Assembly: GCF_014287705.1 (NCBI RefSeq)
Contig: NZ_JACOOY010000017.1
Coordinates: forward strand, 1 to 64,000
From: Dorea_D hominis
GTDB lineage: Bacteria; Bacillota; Clostridia; Lachnospirales; Lachnospiraceae
Direction of reading: 5' to 3'
DNA length: 64,000 bases
Part shown: positions 8,702 through 17,121 of the stretch, piece by piece
Layout: each line of letters opens with the position of its first letter
How positions within the stretch are numbered: position 1 is the stretch's first letter
Program-made: the position numbers and the translations under genes
Notes under the pieces: model-generated
Databases searched by the model: none
Told to the model about the DNA's origin: nothing
What the model saw: the letters and a program-made list of their open reading frames with translations, nothing else

Positions 8702-9568
8702 ATGGATTCTGTTCTTAAGAAAGGATTGTTCTTAGTTACTATAAGTAGCCTTGTGATGGGAATTTCTCCGGAAGTACAGGCTGCGGATACAGATTCTGTT
8801 TTACCCGGTGCAGGGATAGAGGAAGTTTTGAATGATTATGATGCTTCTGATCATAAAGTACAGGTAAAAGAGTATCTGGTTCCAACAGAGAAGGGTGAGT
8901 ATTCAGATATGGCATTTGCGAATGTTCATTCGTTTCTTTATATAAGAAGTGAACCAACAAAGCAAAGCAAGTGGGTCGGCAAGCTTTATCCGGATTATGC
9001 AGCGAAAATAAAAGGTCCGGTAGGAGAGTGGACGAAGATCAAATCTGGTGATGTAACCGGATATGTATATTCACAATATATTACAATAGGAAAAAAAGCC
9101 CAAAAAAAAGCAAAAGAGATGAAAAAATTTCATTATGCGAGATCCAGAAAAGAGGAAGAAGCAATCCTGGCAAAACAGCGGGAAGCAAGTACAGTCGAAA
9201 CGAACGATGCGGACGGTGGCAGAGCAGGCAGTGGACAGGCGGTTGTGGAGTATGCCAGCCGTTTTATCGGAAATCCTTATGTATGGGGTGGTACAAGCCT
9301 TACACATGGTGCTGACTGTTCGGGGTTTGTACAGTCGGTATATAAGCATTTCGGTATACAACTTCCAAGAACATCGTCTCAGATGCGCAGTGCGGGAAGA
9401 GCCGTCAGCTACAGCAATGCAAGACCTGGAGATGTTATCTGCTATAATGGACATGTAGGAATTTATAAAGGAAACGGGCAGATTGTAAATGCGATTAACC
9501 GGGCGCGGGGAATCGGAATCTTGTCGGCTACTTATGCTAATATTATAACAGTAAGAAGATTGTTATAA
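8702..9568 (+). CDS. Secreted SH3-domain NlpC/P60 peptidoglycan endopeptidase
   Basis: 288 residues. Signal peptide at 1-27 (VQAAD cleavage region), a bacterial SH3 domain at about 70-130 (YIRSEPTKQSKWVGKLY), a linker, then an NlpC/P60 domain from about 178. The catalytic cysteine is in GADCSGFVQSVYKHFG and the histidine in GHVGIYKG. It cleaves gamma-D-glutamyl-diaminopimelate-type links in cell-wall peptides. AAAGGAGGGAG is the ribosome binding site. Transcribed alone, between its own promoter and terminator. Confidence 0.92.
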   Translation: MDSVLKKGLFLVTISSLVMGISPEVQAADTDSVLPGAGIEEVLNDYDASDHKVQVKEYLVPTEKGEYSDMAFANVHSFLYIRSEPTKQSKWVGKLYPDYAAKIKGPVGEWTKIKSGDVTGYVYSQYITIGKKAQKKAKEMKKFHYARSRKEEEAILAKQREASTVETNDADGGRAGSGQAVVEYASRFIGNPYVWGGTSLTHGADCSGFVQSVYKHFGIQLPRTSSQMRSAGRAVSYSNARPGDVICYNGHVGIYKGNGQIVNAINRARGIGILSATYANIITVRRLL

Positions 9569-9590
9569 ATTATGAAAATGTAAGACAATA

Positions 9591-9629
9591 AAGGTGAAAG
9601 AAATGAATAATTTCTTTCACCTTTTTTTT
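9591..9629 (+). terminator. Terminator after the NlpC/P60 gene
   Basis: AAGGTGAAAGAAAT pairs with ATTTCTTTCACCTT and is followed by a run of T residues. Confidence 0.92.
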
Positions 9630-9704
9630 GTGCTGTAAAGGAAAAAATCAGAAATAGCAAATTGTACAAAAATGTCATATTTTGAAAAAAGCGACGAAAT
9701 AAAG

Positions 9705-9793
9705 TTATCCAAGTTATCCACATCAAAATATTGAAAAAAGGTGGAAAAATCGTACTTTGTTGCAATTTATCCACATTATCCACATTATTCACA
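9705..9793 (+). repeat. Cluster of five DnaA-box-like 9-mers, three of them in perfect tandem
   Basis: Two adjacent 9-mers, TTATCCAAG (9705) and TTATCCACA (9714), and then TTATCCACA (9767), TTATCCACA (9776) and TTATTCACA (9785) lie in the same orientation with no spacing inside each group. TTATCCACA is the consensus DnaA box. The cluster lies between nlpC/P60 and DUF1858, with no dnaA, dnaN or rpmH nearby, so it is more likely a DnaA titration or regulatory site than oriC. The 510-bp gap holds no convincing gene. Confidence 0.75.
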
Positions 9794-9889
9794 TCGAAAA
9801 CGGGGGATTATTTTATGTTAAAAAAAGAACGAATGTTTTGTGGAGTTATAATAAAATTCGATTTTTGTCGAAAAAACTCGGCAAAAATG

Positions 9890-9908
9890 TTGACATTTAA
9901 GATGTCAA
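9890..9908. promoter_or_regulatory. Palindromic operator candidate
   Basis: Perfect inverted repeat TTGACAT-TTAAG-ATGTCAA in the intergenic region between the DnaA-box cluster and the DUF1858 gene. The binding protein is unknown. Confidence 0.4.
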
Positions 9909-10020
9909 ATATTAATAGTAAATTATAGGAAAATGTTTATACAATGGGAGCGAAAAGAAATGAGAATATCCAGAAGAGGAATTTACACGAGGAATTACAC
10001 GAGGAAATCCCCTGAAAATG

Positions 10021-10049
10021 TTTACATGATGAAGAAAAACGGATATAAT
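10021..10049 (+). promoter_or_regulatory. Promoter of the DUF1858 gene
   Basis: TTTACA (10021-10026), a 17-nt spacer and TATAAT (10044-10049), about 30 bp before the start. Confidence 0.75.
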
Positions 10050-10078
10050 AAATACCACTGAAGAGAAAAGGAGGTGTC

Positions 10079-10285
10079 ATGATGGCACAGGTTTCTAAAG
10101 ATATGACAATCGGTGAAGTTCTTGCTATGAACCCGGAGGTAGCTCCGATCCTTATGGAGATTGGAATGCACTGTCTTGGTTGCCCGGCTTCTCAGGGAGA
10201 AAGTCTTGCTGAGGCTGCTATGGTTCACGGAATCGACAGCGATTTATTAGTAGAAAAGATTAATGCATTTCTGGCTGCACAATAA
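10079..10285 (+). CDS. DUF1858 domain protein (redox-disulfide domain)
   Basis: 68 residues, essentially one DUF1858 domain. Residues about 8-60 carry the CxxC pair in HCLGCPASQGE. This domain is known as a hybrid-cluster-protein-associated redox disulfide domain, but its biochemical role is unsettled. AAAGGAGG lies 4-7 nt upstream, so either the ATG at 10079 or that at 10082 could start translation. It has its own promoter and terminator. Confidence 0.85.
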   Translation: MMAQVSKDMTIGEVLAMNPEVAPILMEIGMHCLGCPASQGESLAEAAMVHGIDSDLLVEKINAFLAAQ

Positions 10286-10296
10286 GCCAGAATATA

Positions 10297-10333
10297 AAAG
10301 CAGTTTTCGATAATTATCGAAAACTGCTTTTTT
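10297..10333. terminator. Terminator after DUF1858 gene
   Basis: AAAGCAGTTTTCGATAA pairs with TTATCGAAAACTGCTTT, followed by T residues. The A-run on the left may let it also serve the convergent mecA gene. Confidence 0.9.
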
Positions 10334-10379
10334 CATGCTTAAAATTCCATATTCAAACTGTAATCTGTGGGATGTACAA

Positions 10380-11204
10380 TTAAATAGCTGCGAGCAGCTG
10401 GATTGCATTGTCTGCAACAAGTGCTTCGCAATGTTCTTCGAGAAAAGCAAGGATAACTCCGGATGTCTTCTCGGAAGTACCGTATTCTGTCAGCATATTA
10501 CAGATACGGTTGAAATCGTTAGCAGAATGTTCAGACTGGGATAATGCCAGAATATAAAGGTCTTCTGCCTGATCTTTGTATAAGGTGTTGGAACCGGTGT
10601 ACATCGTGTTCAAAAGACGAGATGCTAAAAGCACATTGTCCATTGTGGCAAATGAAAACAAGCGAATCTTTGCTACCGGAGAATCTTCAGCAGCTACATT
10701 GCTTTCGGAGTTCTCGTCAGTGGCAGAAGCTACATTTGCAGAATCTGTTCTGGCAGAAGAATCTGTTGCCTGTGCATCGGACGGAGAATCTGTCTTGTCC
10801 CTGCTTTCGGCTACATCCATCTTCTCTTTTACTTTGCCAAGAAGGTCCAGAAGTGTCTCTGCTCCTTCGAGCTTATTCACTGTTTCGGATTTTTTAGTAT
10901 CGTTCTCACCCGCCGGTGACGGAGAAAACTTAGAAAATCTGGTGTCAAGTTCTTCCGGATCTTCTACTTTAGTAATTATCAGCACGATAGAATCGGAAGA
11001 AGCCGGAATTGCCTCGATCATAAGAGGAATGTCGTTGGCTTCAAATCCAAATTCAAAGGCTGCCTGTTGCATCATATCATGGAAAAGTGATTTTGCTTTT
11101 TCGGTTCCATAAGCCAGTTCGCTCAATTGAAGCTGGCGTTCGGCCAAGTCAGCACGTGTTAAAGTACAACGTATCTGATTGTCACTTATTTTCTCAATCT
11201 TCAT
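10380..11204 (-). CDS. mecA: Adaptor protein MecA
   Basis: About 274 residues from the ATG at 11204. Earlier ATG (11210) and GTG (11213) codons are also in frame, but the AGAAGGAAG ribosome binding site is best spaced for 11204. The N-terminal MKIEKISDNQIRCTLTRADL is the substrate-binding half. The linker (residues about 100-170) is serine-, aspartate- and alanine-rich. The C-terminal half (IRLFSFATMDNVLLASRLL onward) binds ClpC. MecA delivers substrates such as ComK in Bacillus to ClpCP. The linker is longer than in Bacillus. Confidence 0.9.
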   Translation of the reverse strand: MKIEKISDNQIRCTLTRADLAERQLQLSELAYGTEKAKSLFHDMMQQAAFEFGFEANDIPLMIEAIPASSDSIVLIITKVEDPEELDTRFSKFSPSPAGENDTKKSETVNKLEGAETLLDLLGKVKEKMDVAESRDKTDSPSDAQATDSSARTDSANVASATDENSESNVAAEDSPVAKIRLFSFATMDNVLLASRLLNTMYTGSNTLYKDQAEDLYILALSQSEHSANDFNRICNMLTEYGTSEKTSGVILAFLEEHCEALVADNAIQLLAAI

Positions 11205-11284
11205 ATTCATCACTTCCTTCTAGTTTAGTATAGCATAGAATTTTTTGTATGTTAAATAAAATAAATATAAAATGAAAAAAGGAC

Positions 11285-11313
11285 TTGCTTTTTAAAAAGC
11301 TGTCCGCTATAAT
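11285..11313 (+). promoter_or_regulatory. Promoter upstream of the start-less ORF
   Basis: TTGCTT (11285-11290), a 17-nt spacer and a perfect TATAAT (11308-11313). Confidence 0.7.
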
Positions 11314-11369
11314 GACGTTACTAAAAGATAGTTTTCCCGAATAGCTACATTCTTAGAACAAAGGAGGGA

Positions 11370-11528
11370 AATTTTTTTAACTTTTCTGATATAGCATCTT
11401 TATTTCAAAACTATCAACAGATCAATAACATTATCGAACGTCGTTTCAGACAGACATTATCACAGAAATTAAGATCAACATCAACCTATTATGTAAATGA
11501 ATACAATGCCTTACTGTCTTTTGGTTAA
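11370..11528 (+). pseudogene. Small ORF with strong ribosome binding site but no usable start codon
   Basis: A good promoter and AAAGGAGGG (11360-11368) are followed by a frame reading NFSDIASLFQNYQQIN and ending at TAA 11526-11528, about 50 residues. It has no ATG, GTG or TTG anywhere in frame after the ribosome binding site. The peptide is rich in Q, N, R and S and matches nothing I recognise. The next gene (11637) is in the same frame. Either the start was lost, for example a TTG changed to TTT, or a rare start is used, or the region is a leader. Low certainty. Confidence 0.35.
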
Positions 11529-11636
11529 GCTGCAGGAGGAGAAAAGTGTATCACAATTACAGCATTTTCTTTTGGAGTCTCTGGCATATGCAGCCGTAGT
11601 TATTATATGGGAACGGGCATTGAGAAGGAGGAATCC

Positions 11637-11885
11637 ATGGGAGACCATCAGGAACAGCAGGTTCATAGTCTGTTTTCTGAGTTGACAGATTATGAAAAAG
11701 AAGGGATTCATATATTGCTGAATGGTCTGCCCGCAAGCCCTATGCAAGTCGTGCAGGCGCATATTATGCGGGAAGACTCAGTGTATATGCGAGATTATGT
11801 GTTGAATGAAAAAGGAGACATCAAGGAGCTGTGTTTTAACAACGTGGATCAACGAATTTCGGAACACGAATACCCCTCAAACTAG
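11637..11885 (+). CDS. Small conserved-looking protein of unknown function
   Basis: 82 residues from the ATG at 11637, preceded by GAAGGAGGA at good spacing. The in-frame ATG at 11607 has no such site. The protein is acidic and soluble, with the readable core ELTDYEKEGIHILLNGLPASP. No known domain recognised. It lies between the mecA divergent region and the GH18 gene promoter and may share the promoter at 11285. Confidence 0.65.
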   Translation: MGDHQEQQVHSLFSELTDYEKEGIHILLNGLPASPMQVVQAHIMREDSVYMRDYVLNEKGDIKELCFNNVDQRISEHEYPSN

Positions 11886-11902
11886 ATTTTGTCAAATAAA
11901 TA

Positions 11903-11931
11903 ATGACGGGGCACATCTGTTTTGCTATAAT
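11903..11931 (+). promoter_or_regulatory. Promoter of the GH18 gene
   Basis: ATGACG (11903-11908), a 17-nt spacer and TATAAT (11926-11931), about 23 bp before the start. Confidence 0.6.
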
Positions 11932-11953
11932 AAGGTCTGACAGGAGGTACAGC

Positions 11954-13906
11954 ATGGAAGAAAAAGATATGCAGCCGATGCAGCCGGAAGGCAGCTCACT
12001 GACAGGCAGACGAATCAAGGATGGTGCCAGAACGCCAGTTGCGGGCAGAAGAAGTAGCGCTTCAGAAGAACCAGGGATTTCCGGCAGAACAGGAAATTCC
12101 GGAAGATCAAGGATTTCCGGAAACAGAAGACTGGTAAGAAGAAAACCGCAATCCAGACGGAGAAGACAGCGGAATCTTATCATTAAGATGAGTGTCGTCC
12201 TGATATTACTGATCGTAGCCGTTGTAGGGACATTTTTGTGGAAAAAATACAGCCCTTCCAAGGAGAAAGCTGATCTGAATAAATATTATGGAATAGAAAA
12301 GAAAGGCCAGGTGGCGATCACAGTAAATAATAAGGTCGTGGATCCGCATGGTATGATATCCGATGGAAAGCTCTATGTGCAGTATGATGTGATCAGGGAT
12401 TATGTAAACAGCAGATTTTACTGGGATCCGAATGAGAATATTTTATTGTATACACTGCCGAATGACATGGTATCAGTCGAGGTCGGAAGCAAAGACTATA
12501 TGGTGTCCAAGGAACGTAAGAGCGAGAAATATGTCATTGTTAAGACAGAAGGAAATACAGCTTATATTGCGCTTGATTTTGTTCAGCAATATACAAACAT
12601 TGAGTATGAGGTATATGATAACCCGAGCCGTGTAATGATCGTCAGCGACTGGGGCAAGAAGAAAGTTGCCGAGGTTAAGAAGGATACTCAGGTTCGTTAC
12701 CGCGGTGGTGTGAAGAGTCCGATCCTTTCAGATGTCAGCAAAGATGATACAGTTACAATTATTGAAAACGAAGGATCATGGGAGAAAGTCCGCACAAAAG
12801 ACGGATTTATCGGCTATGTGAAAGACAGTGCACTCAGGACACCGGAGACCAAGAATGTAACCAGAAAATTTAACGAACAGAAATTTACCAGTATCAAGAA
12901 AGATTACAAGATTAACCTGGCATGGCACAATGTAACCAATAGTTCCGCTAATAACGGAGTGCTTGAAAAGATAGCAAAAAGTAAAGGGCTTACAACACTT
13001 GCGCCGACCTGGTATCATGTAGCAGATACGGAAGGTAATATAAAGTCAATCTCGTCGACAGATTATGTGAACTATGCACATAAAGCGAATATTGAAGTGT
13101 GGGCGACCGTCAGAGATTTTGACGGAGGAATCAATTCGCAGAAAGAATCTTATGAATTATTAAGCCATACTTCACGGAGAGAGAAGCTGATCAATCAACT
13201 GGTTGCAGCGGCATTGCAGACCGGAATTGACGGAATTAATGTTGACTTTGAAAAGATATCAAAAGAATGTGGTGAACATTATATTCAGTTTATCCGCGAA
13301 TTATCTGTAAGATGCAGACAGAATGGTCTGGTATTATCCGTGGATAATTATGTTCCGAAGGGCTATAACATGCAGTATAACCGTAAAGAGCAGGGAATCG
13401 TAGCAGATTATGTTATCATTATGGGTTATGACGAACATTTTGCAGGATCACCGGAAGCCGGTTCTGTTTCTTCTTATAATTATGTAAAAGAGGGAATCTC
13501 TGAGACGTTAAAAGAAGTTCCGGCAAATAAAGTGATCAGCGGAATTCCATTTTTCACGCGTCTGTGGGAAGTAAGAGCGAAAACGGAAGATGAACTTGCA
13601 CAAGATGCAGGTACAGCGAACGAAGAGTATACCAACAAAGTAACAAGCAAGGCACTTGGTATGGACAGTGCACAGGCTGTAGTCAAAGAAGCCGGTGTCA
13701 AGACGACATGGGATGATGAGACGAAGCAGAATTTCGCAAGCTGGACTTCCGGAGATACGACTTACAGCATCTGGCTGGAAGATGAGAAGTCTATGGAGTA
13801 CAAGCTTCAGCTCATGAAGAAGAATAAGCTTGCAGGTACAGCTGAATGGGCACTCGGACAGGAAAATTCAGATATCTGGCAACTGATCCAGAAGTATGTA
13901 AATTAA
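11954..13906 (+). CDS. Membrane-anchored SH3/GH18 glycosidase (cortex-lysin-like)
   Basis: 650 residues from the ATG at 11954, chosen for the CAGGAGGTAC ribosome binding site. Basic cytoplasmic N-terminus, one transmembrane segment at about 76-98 (MSVVLILLIVAVVGTFLW), a copper-amine-oxidase-like region, an SH3 domain at about 235-300, and a GH18 domain from about 315. The GH18 motif reads DGINVDFEKI (426-435), with glutamate 433 as catalytic acid. The middle aspartate of the usual DxxDxDxE is asparagine here. Relatives hydrolyse peptidoglycan, and SleL acts on spore cortex. A terminator hairpin follows, then cwlD. Confidence 0.85.
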   Translation: MEEKDMQPMQPEGSSLTGRRIKDGARTPVAGRRSSASEEPGISGRTGNSGRSRISGNRRLVRRKPQSRRRRQRNLIIKMSVVLILLIVAVVGTFLWKKYSPSKEKADLNKYYGIEKKGQVAITVNNKVVDPHGMISDGKLYVQYDVIRDYVNSRFYWDPNENILLYTLPNDMVSVEVGSKDYMVSKERKSEKYVIVKTEGNTAYIALDFVQQYTNIEYEVYDNPSRVMIVSDWGKKKVAEVKKDTQVRYRGGVKSPILSDVSKDDTVTIIENEGSWEKVRTKDGFIGYVKDSALRTPETKNVTRKFNEQKFTSIKKDYKINLAWHNVTNSSANNGVLEKIAKSKGLTTLAPTWYHVADTEGNIKSISSTDYVNYAHKANIEVWATVRDFDGGINSQKESYELLSHTSRREKLINQLVAAALQTGIDGINVDFEKISKECGEHYIQFIRELSVRCRQNGLVLSVDNYVPKGYNMQYNRKEQGIVADYVIIMGYDEHFAGSPEAGSVSSYNYVKEGISETLKEVPANKVISGIPFFTRLWEVRAKTEDELAQDAGTANEEYTNKVTSKALGMDSAQAVVKEAGVKTTWDDETKQNFASWTSGDTTYSIWLEDEKSMEYKLQLMKKNKLAGTAEWALGQENSDIWQLIQKYVN

Positions 13907-13929
13907 ATATTGAGAGAATAAACATATAA

Positions 13930-13987
13930 AATGCCTCCGGCAGACATATATTATGAAGAATAAAGTCTGGCTGGAGGTATTTTTTTG
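13930..13987 (+). terminator. Terminator hairpin that also contains the next gene's ribosome binding site
   Basis: ATGCCTCC(G)GCAGAC pairs with GTCTGGCTGGAGGTAT and is followed by seven T residues. The GGAGG in the 3' arm is the ribosome binding site of the TTG-started amidase gene, so one structure ends the upstream transcript and can mask translation of the next gene. Confidence 0.75.
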
Positions 13988-14725
13988 CATTTTCCAAATA
14001 TCCGAAAGAACCGGCATATGACGGATGCGACAGGGAAGAAAATAGAATTTATACTGATTCTTCTGGCGCTTATGGTACTTGTACTGCTTAGCAAAAAATT
14101 GGAAAAATATGCATCAGGAGAGATTGTAAAACTGGCAGAAAAAGAGAAAAAATCGCAGGTGATTGTGCTGGATGCCGGGCATGGCGGAAGTGATCCGGGA
14201 AAGATCGGAGTACATGAAGAAAAAGAGAAAGAGATTAATCTGGAGATTGCTTTAAAAGTAGAGAAAATGCTGAAAAAGAAGAAAATAAAAGTAATCATGA
14301 CAAGAACAGATGATCAGATGTTGGATGATCAATCGGATGCAGGACAAAAAGTCCGGGATCTGCGGGAACGGGTAAGAAAAATCAACGGGGAAAAGCCGGT
14401 ATTTGCAGTTAGTATTCACCAGAACAGTTACCCGGACGCCGGAATCCATGGGGCGCAGGTGTTTTATTACCGCCATTCGGCAGAGAGTGAACAGGCTGCA
14501 AAGACAATGCAGGAAGCATTGCGGGCAGCAGATATCGGAAATACAAGACAGGCGAAAGCAAACGATACTTATTATCTGCTGAAACGGACGGAGGTGCCGA
14601 TAATTATTGTAGAATGTGGCTTTTTAAGTAACCCGGAAGAAGCAAAAAAACTGACAACTCCGGAATATCAGGACGATGTTGCGAAAGCAATTGTAAATGG
14701 AATCGTAACTTGTATGGAGAAATAG
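13985..14725 (+). CDS. cwlD: N-acetylmuramoyl-L-alanine amidase, CwlD-like
   Basis: 246 residues starting at TTG 13985, 6 nt after GGAGG. One N-terminal membrane segment (FILILLALMVLVLLS) is followed by an Amidase_3 domain with VLDAGHGGSDPGKIG (zinc histidine and DAGHGG), INLEIALKVEKML, SIHQNSY (zinc histidine) and IVECGFLSNPEEAK (catalytic glutamate). In sporulating Clostridia CwlD removes peptide side chains to make muramic-delta-lactam in spore cortex. Length and layout fit CwlD. The downstream Sua5 gene starts 12 bp after its stop. Confidence 0.88.
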   Translation: MHFPNIRKNRHMTDATGKKIEFILILLALMVLVLLSKKLEKYASGEIVKLAEKEKKSQVIVLDAGHGGSDPGKIGVHEEKEKEINLEIALKVEKMLKKKKIKVIMTRTDDQMLDDQSDAGQKVRDLRERVRKINGEKPVFAVSIHQNSYPDAGIHGAQVFYYRHSAESEQAAKTMQEALRAADIGNTRQAKANDTYYLLKRTEVPIIIVECGFLSNPEEAKKLTTPEYQDDVAKAIVNGIVTCMEK

Positions 14726-14736
14726 AGTGTAGTATA

Positions 14737-15789
14737 ATGAGACACATGGAAACGATTATAAAAAGAGTAAAAAAAGGACAATTGGATAAAGATAGTATTG
14801 AGATGGCAGGAGCCATTTTAAAAAAAGGCGGACTTGTCGCATTCCCAACAGAGACAGTATACGGACTGGGTGCAGATGCGTTGAATGAGAAGGCAGCAGA
14901 GAAGATTTATGCTGCAAAAGGAAGACCTTCCGATAATCCACTGATTGTACACATTACGAATCTTGGTGCATTGGAAAAAATTACAAAAAATGTTCCGGAG
15001 GAGACGAAAAAAATCGCAGATGCATACTGGCCGGGACCGCTGACAATGATTTTTGAGAAGAGCGAAGCAGTTCCGTATGGAACGACAGGCGGGCTGGATA
15101 CTGTAGCTGTGCGTATGCCGAGTGATGAAGTAGCGCGTGCGCTGATTGATGTGGGCGGTGGATATATTGCAGCACCGAGTGCGAATACATCAGGCAGACC
15201 AAGCCCGACAATGGCAGAGCATGTAGAAGAGGATCTGACCGGAAGAATTGATATGATACTGGATGGAGGACCGGTCTCTATCGGACTGGAATCGACAATT
15301 CTGGATATGACGGTTACACCGCCAATGATCTTAAGACCGGGTGCGATTACAAAGGAGATGCTGGAAGCATGTATTGGCGAGGTGACAGTTGATAAGGCGG
15401 TCATTAAGCCGAACCAACGGCCGAAAGCACCGGGTATGAAGTACCGGCATTATGCGCCGAAAGCAGACTTAAGCATTGTAGAAGGTGAGATGTCAAAGGT
15501 TATTTCAAAGATCAATGAACTGGCAGCAGAGCAGGTGAAAGCCGGACATAAAGTTGGTATCATTGGAACCGAAGAGAGTGTAGCTAATTATATCTGTGGA
15601 GATGTGAAGTCTATCGGAACCAGGGAAGACGAGTCTACGATAGCCGTTCATTTATTTGCCATTCTGCGGGAATTTGATGCCGATCAGGTTGATTATATTT
15701 ATAGCGAATCTTTTGATACCGAAGGAATCGGAAGCGCGATTATGAACCGTTTGTTAAAAGCGGCAGGACATCATGTCATAACGGTTTAA
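14737..15789 (+). CDS. L-threonylcarbamoyladenylate synthase (Sua5/TsaC type)
   Basis: 350 residues from ATG 14737; ATG 14746 is an alternative, and the ribosome binding site is weak. An N-terminal YrdC domain (GGLVAFPTETVYGLGADAL, KGRPSDNPLIVH, APSANTSGRPSPTMAEHV) is followed by a Sua5 C-terminal domain (APGMKYRHYAPKA). The enzyme condenses threonine, bicarbonate and ATP into threonylcarbamoyl-AMP for the t6A37 modification of ANN-reading tRNAs. Closely follows cwlD on the same strand. Confidence 0.93.
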   Translation: MRHMETIIKRVKKGQLDKDSIEMAGAILKKGGLVAFPTETVYGLGADALNEKAAEKIYAAKGRPSDNPLIVHITNLGALEKITKNVPEETKKIADAYWPGPLTMIFEKSEAVPYGTTGGLDTVAVRMPSDEVARALIDVGGGYIAAPSANTSGRPSPTMAEHVEEDLTGRIDMILDGGPVSIGLESTILDMTVTPPMILRPGAITKEMLEACIGEVTVDKAVIKPNQRPKAPGMKYRHYAPKADLSIVEGEMSKVISKINELAAEQVKAGHKVGIIGTEESVANYICGDVKSIGTREDESTIAVHLFAILREFDADQVDYIYSESFDTEGIGSAIMNRLLKAAGHHVITV

Positions 15790-15852
15790 ACAAACCAATA
15801 TTATAAATTGATATTTTAAAATCAGAACAAGTGTCAAATGAGGAGGAAAAAC

Positions 15853-16482
15853 ATGTCTAAAGTACAGGTTATGGATCACCCATTGATCCAGCACAAAATC
15901 AATTGTATCCGCAAAGAGGATGTAGGAACAAAGGAATTTCGTCAGATTGTCAGTGAGATTGCTGCATTAATGTGTTTTGAAGCAACAAGAGATCTGAAGC
16001 TTCAGGATGTAAAAATCAAGACACCGATCTGTGAGATGGTGGGTAAAGAATTAAGTGGAAAGAAACTGGCAGTTGTTCCGATTTTAAGAGCCGGTCTTGG
16101 TATGGTTGATGGAATGTTAAGCATGATCCCGACTGCAAAGGTTGGACATATTGGTCTGTACCGTGATCCGGATACTTATGAACCGGTTGAATATTATTGC
16201 AAATTACCGGCAGACTGCGATGAGAGAGAAGTATTTGTCGTAGATCCGATGCTTGCTACAGGCGGTTCCAGTGTGGCTGCTATCCAGATGCTGAAAGACA
16301 AAGGCGTAAAACATATCCGTTTTATGTGCATTATTGCAGCACCGGAAGGTGTAGAACGTATGCAGAAAGAGCATCCGGACGTAGATGTTTATATCGGTGC
16401 ACTGGATGAGCGTCTGAATGAACATAAATACATTGTTCCGGGACTTGGCGATGCAGGAGACCGTATTTTCGGAACAAAATAA
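15853..16482 (+). CDS. upp: Uracil phosphoribosyltransferase
   Basis: 209 residues from ATG 15853, with AGGAGG 7 nt before it. Carries IQHKINCIRKEDVGTKEFRQ, VPILRAGLGMVDGM and the PRPP-binding loop VDPMLATGGSSVAAI. It converts uracil and PRPP to UMP in the cytoplasm (pyrimidine salvage). Directly upstream of a dCMP deaminase gene, so the pair forms a pyrimidine-salvage unit. Confidence 0.96.
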   Translation: MSKVQVMDHPLIQHKINCIRKEDVGTKEFRQIVSEIAALMCFEATRDLKLQDVKIKTPICEMVGKELSGKKLAVVPILRAGLGMVDGMLSMIPTAKVGHIGLYRDPDTYEPVEYYCKLPADCDEREVFVVDPMLATGGSSVAAIQMLKDKGVKHIRFMCIIAAPEGVERMQKEHPDVDVYIGALDERLNEHKYIVPGLGDAGDRIFGTK

Positions 16483-16499
16483 TTGTTGGAGGATGGCAG

Positions 16500-16988
16500 A
16501 TGGGAAGCAAAAGAGAAGATTATATCAGCTGGGATGAATATTTTATGGGGGTTGCGCTTCTGTCTGGAAGACGCTCCAAAGATCCCAATACACAGGTGGG
16601 ATGTTGTATTGTAAGTCAGGATAACAAGATTTTATCTATGGGATATAATGGACTTCCTACCGGCTGTTCAGATGATGAATTTCCATGGGTAAGAGAAGGC
16701 GACGATCCGCTGGAGACCAAGTATGTTTATACGGTTCACAGTGAATTGAATGCGATACTCAATTACCGTGGCGGAAGTCTGGAAGGCGCAAAATTATATG
16801 TATCTTTATTCCCGTGCAATGAATGTGCAAAAGCGATCATTCAGGCGGGGATCAAAGAAGTGATTTACGACAGCAACAAGTACAAGGGAACGCCGTCCGT
16901 GTGCGCATCTATGCGGATGTTTGATGCAGCGGGAGTTCGTTATCATCAATATCACCGGACGAACCGTGAGGTGCGGCTGGAGCTTTAA
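16500..16988 (+). CDS. Deoxycytidylate (dCMP) deaminase, ComEB family
   Basis: 162 residues, ATG 16500 preceded by TTGGAGGA. Zinc-site motifs HSELNAIL (His-x-Glu) and PCNECAKAI (PCxxC). RRSKDPNTQVGCCIV and GYNGLPTGCSDDEFPW are typical of dCMP deaminases. It makes dUMP for thymidylate synthesis. Only 17 bp after upp. Confidence 0.93.
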   Translation: MGSKREDYISWDEYFMGVALLSGRRSKDPNTQVGCCIVSQDNKILSMGYNGLPTGCSDDEFPWVREGDDPLETKYVYTVHSELNAILNYRGGSLEGAKLYVSLFPCNECAKAIIQAGIKEVIYDSNKYKGTPSVCASMRMFDAAGVRYHQYHRTNREVRLEL

Positions 16989-17121
16989 AGCATAGGATGA
17001 CAGAATTGTGAGAATACGAAACAATTCGTAGGGCATCTTTTAAGAATAAAACTTAAAAAAGGACGATATACTGGAAGAAGAACAACCTTAATATCATAAA
17101 ATGAGAAAGAAGGAATTACAT

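Noticed and set aside
9705..9793. Chromosomal oriC
   Set aside because: No dnaA/dnaN/rpmH neighbours and no long AT-rich unwinding tract with boxes on both sides; kept as a DnaA-box cluster only.
9731..9928. 65-residue frame in the DnaA-box region
   Set aside because: Composition follows the box repeats, no ribosome binding site, no recognisable protein pattern.
10576..11112. 178-residue frame antisense to mecA
   Set aside because: Arises from the codon bias of the serine/aspartate-rich MecA linker on the other strand; no ribosome binding site.
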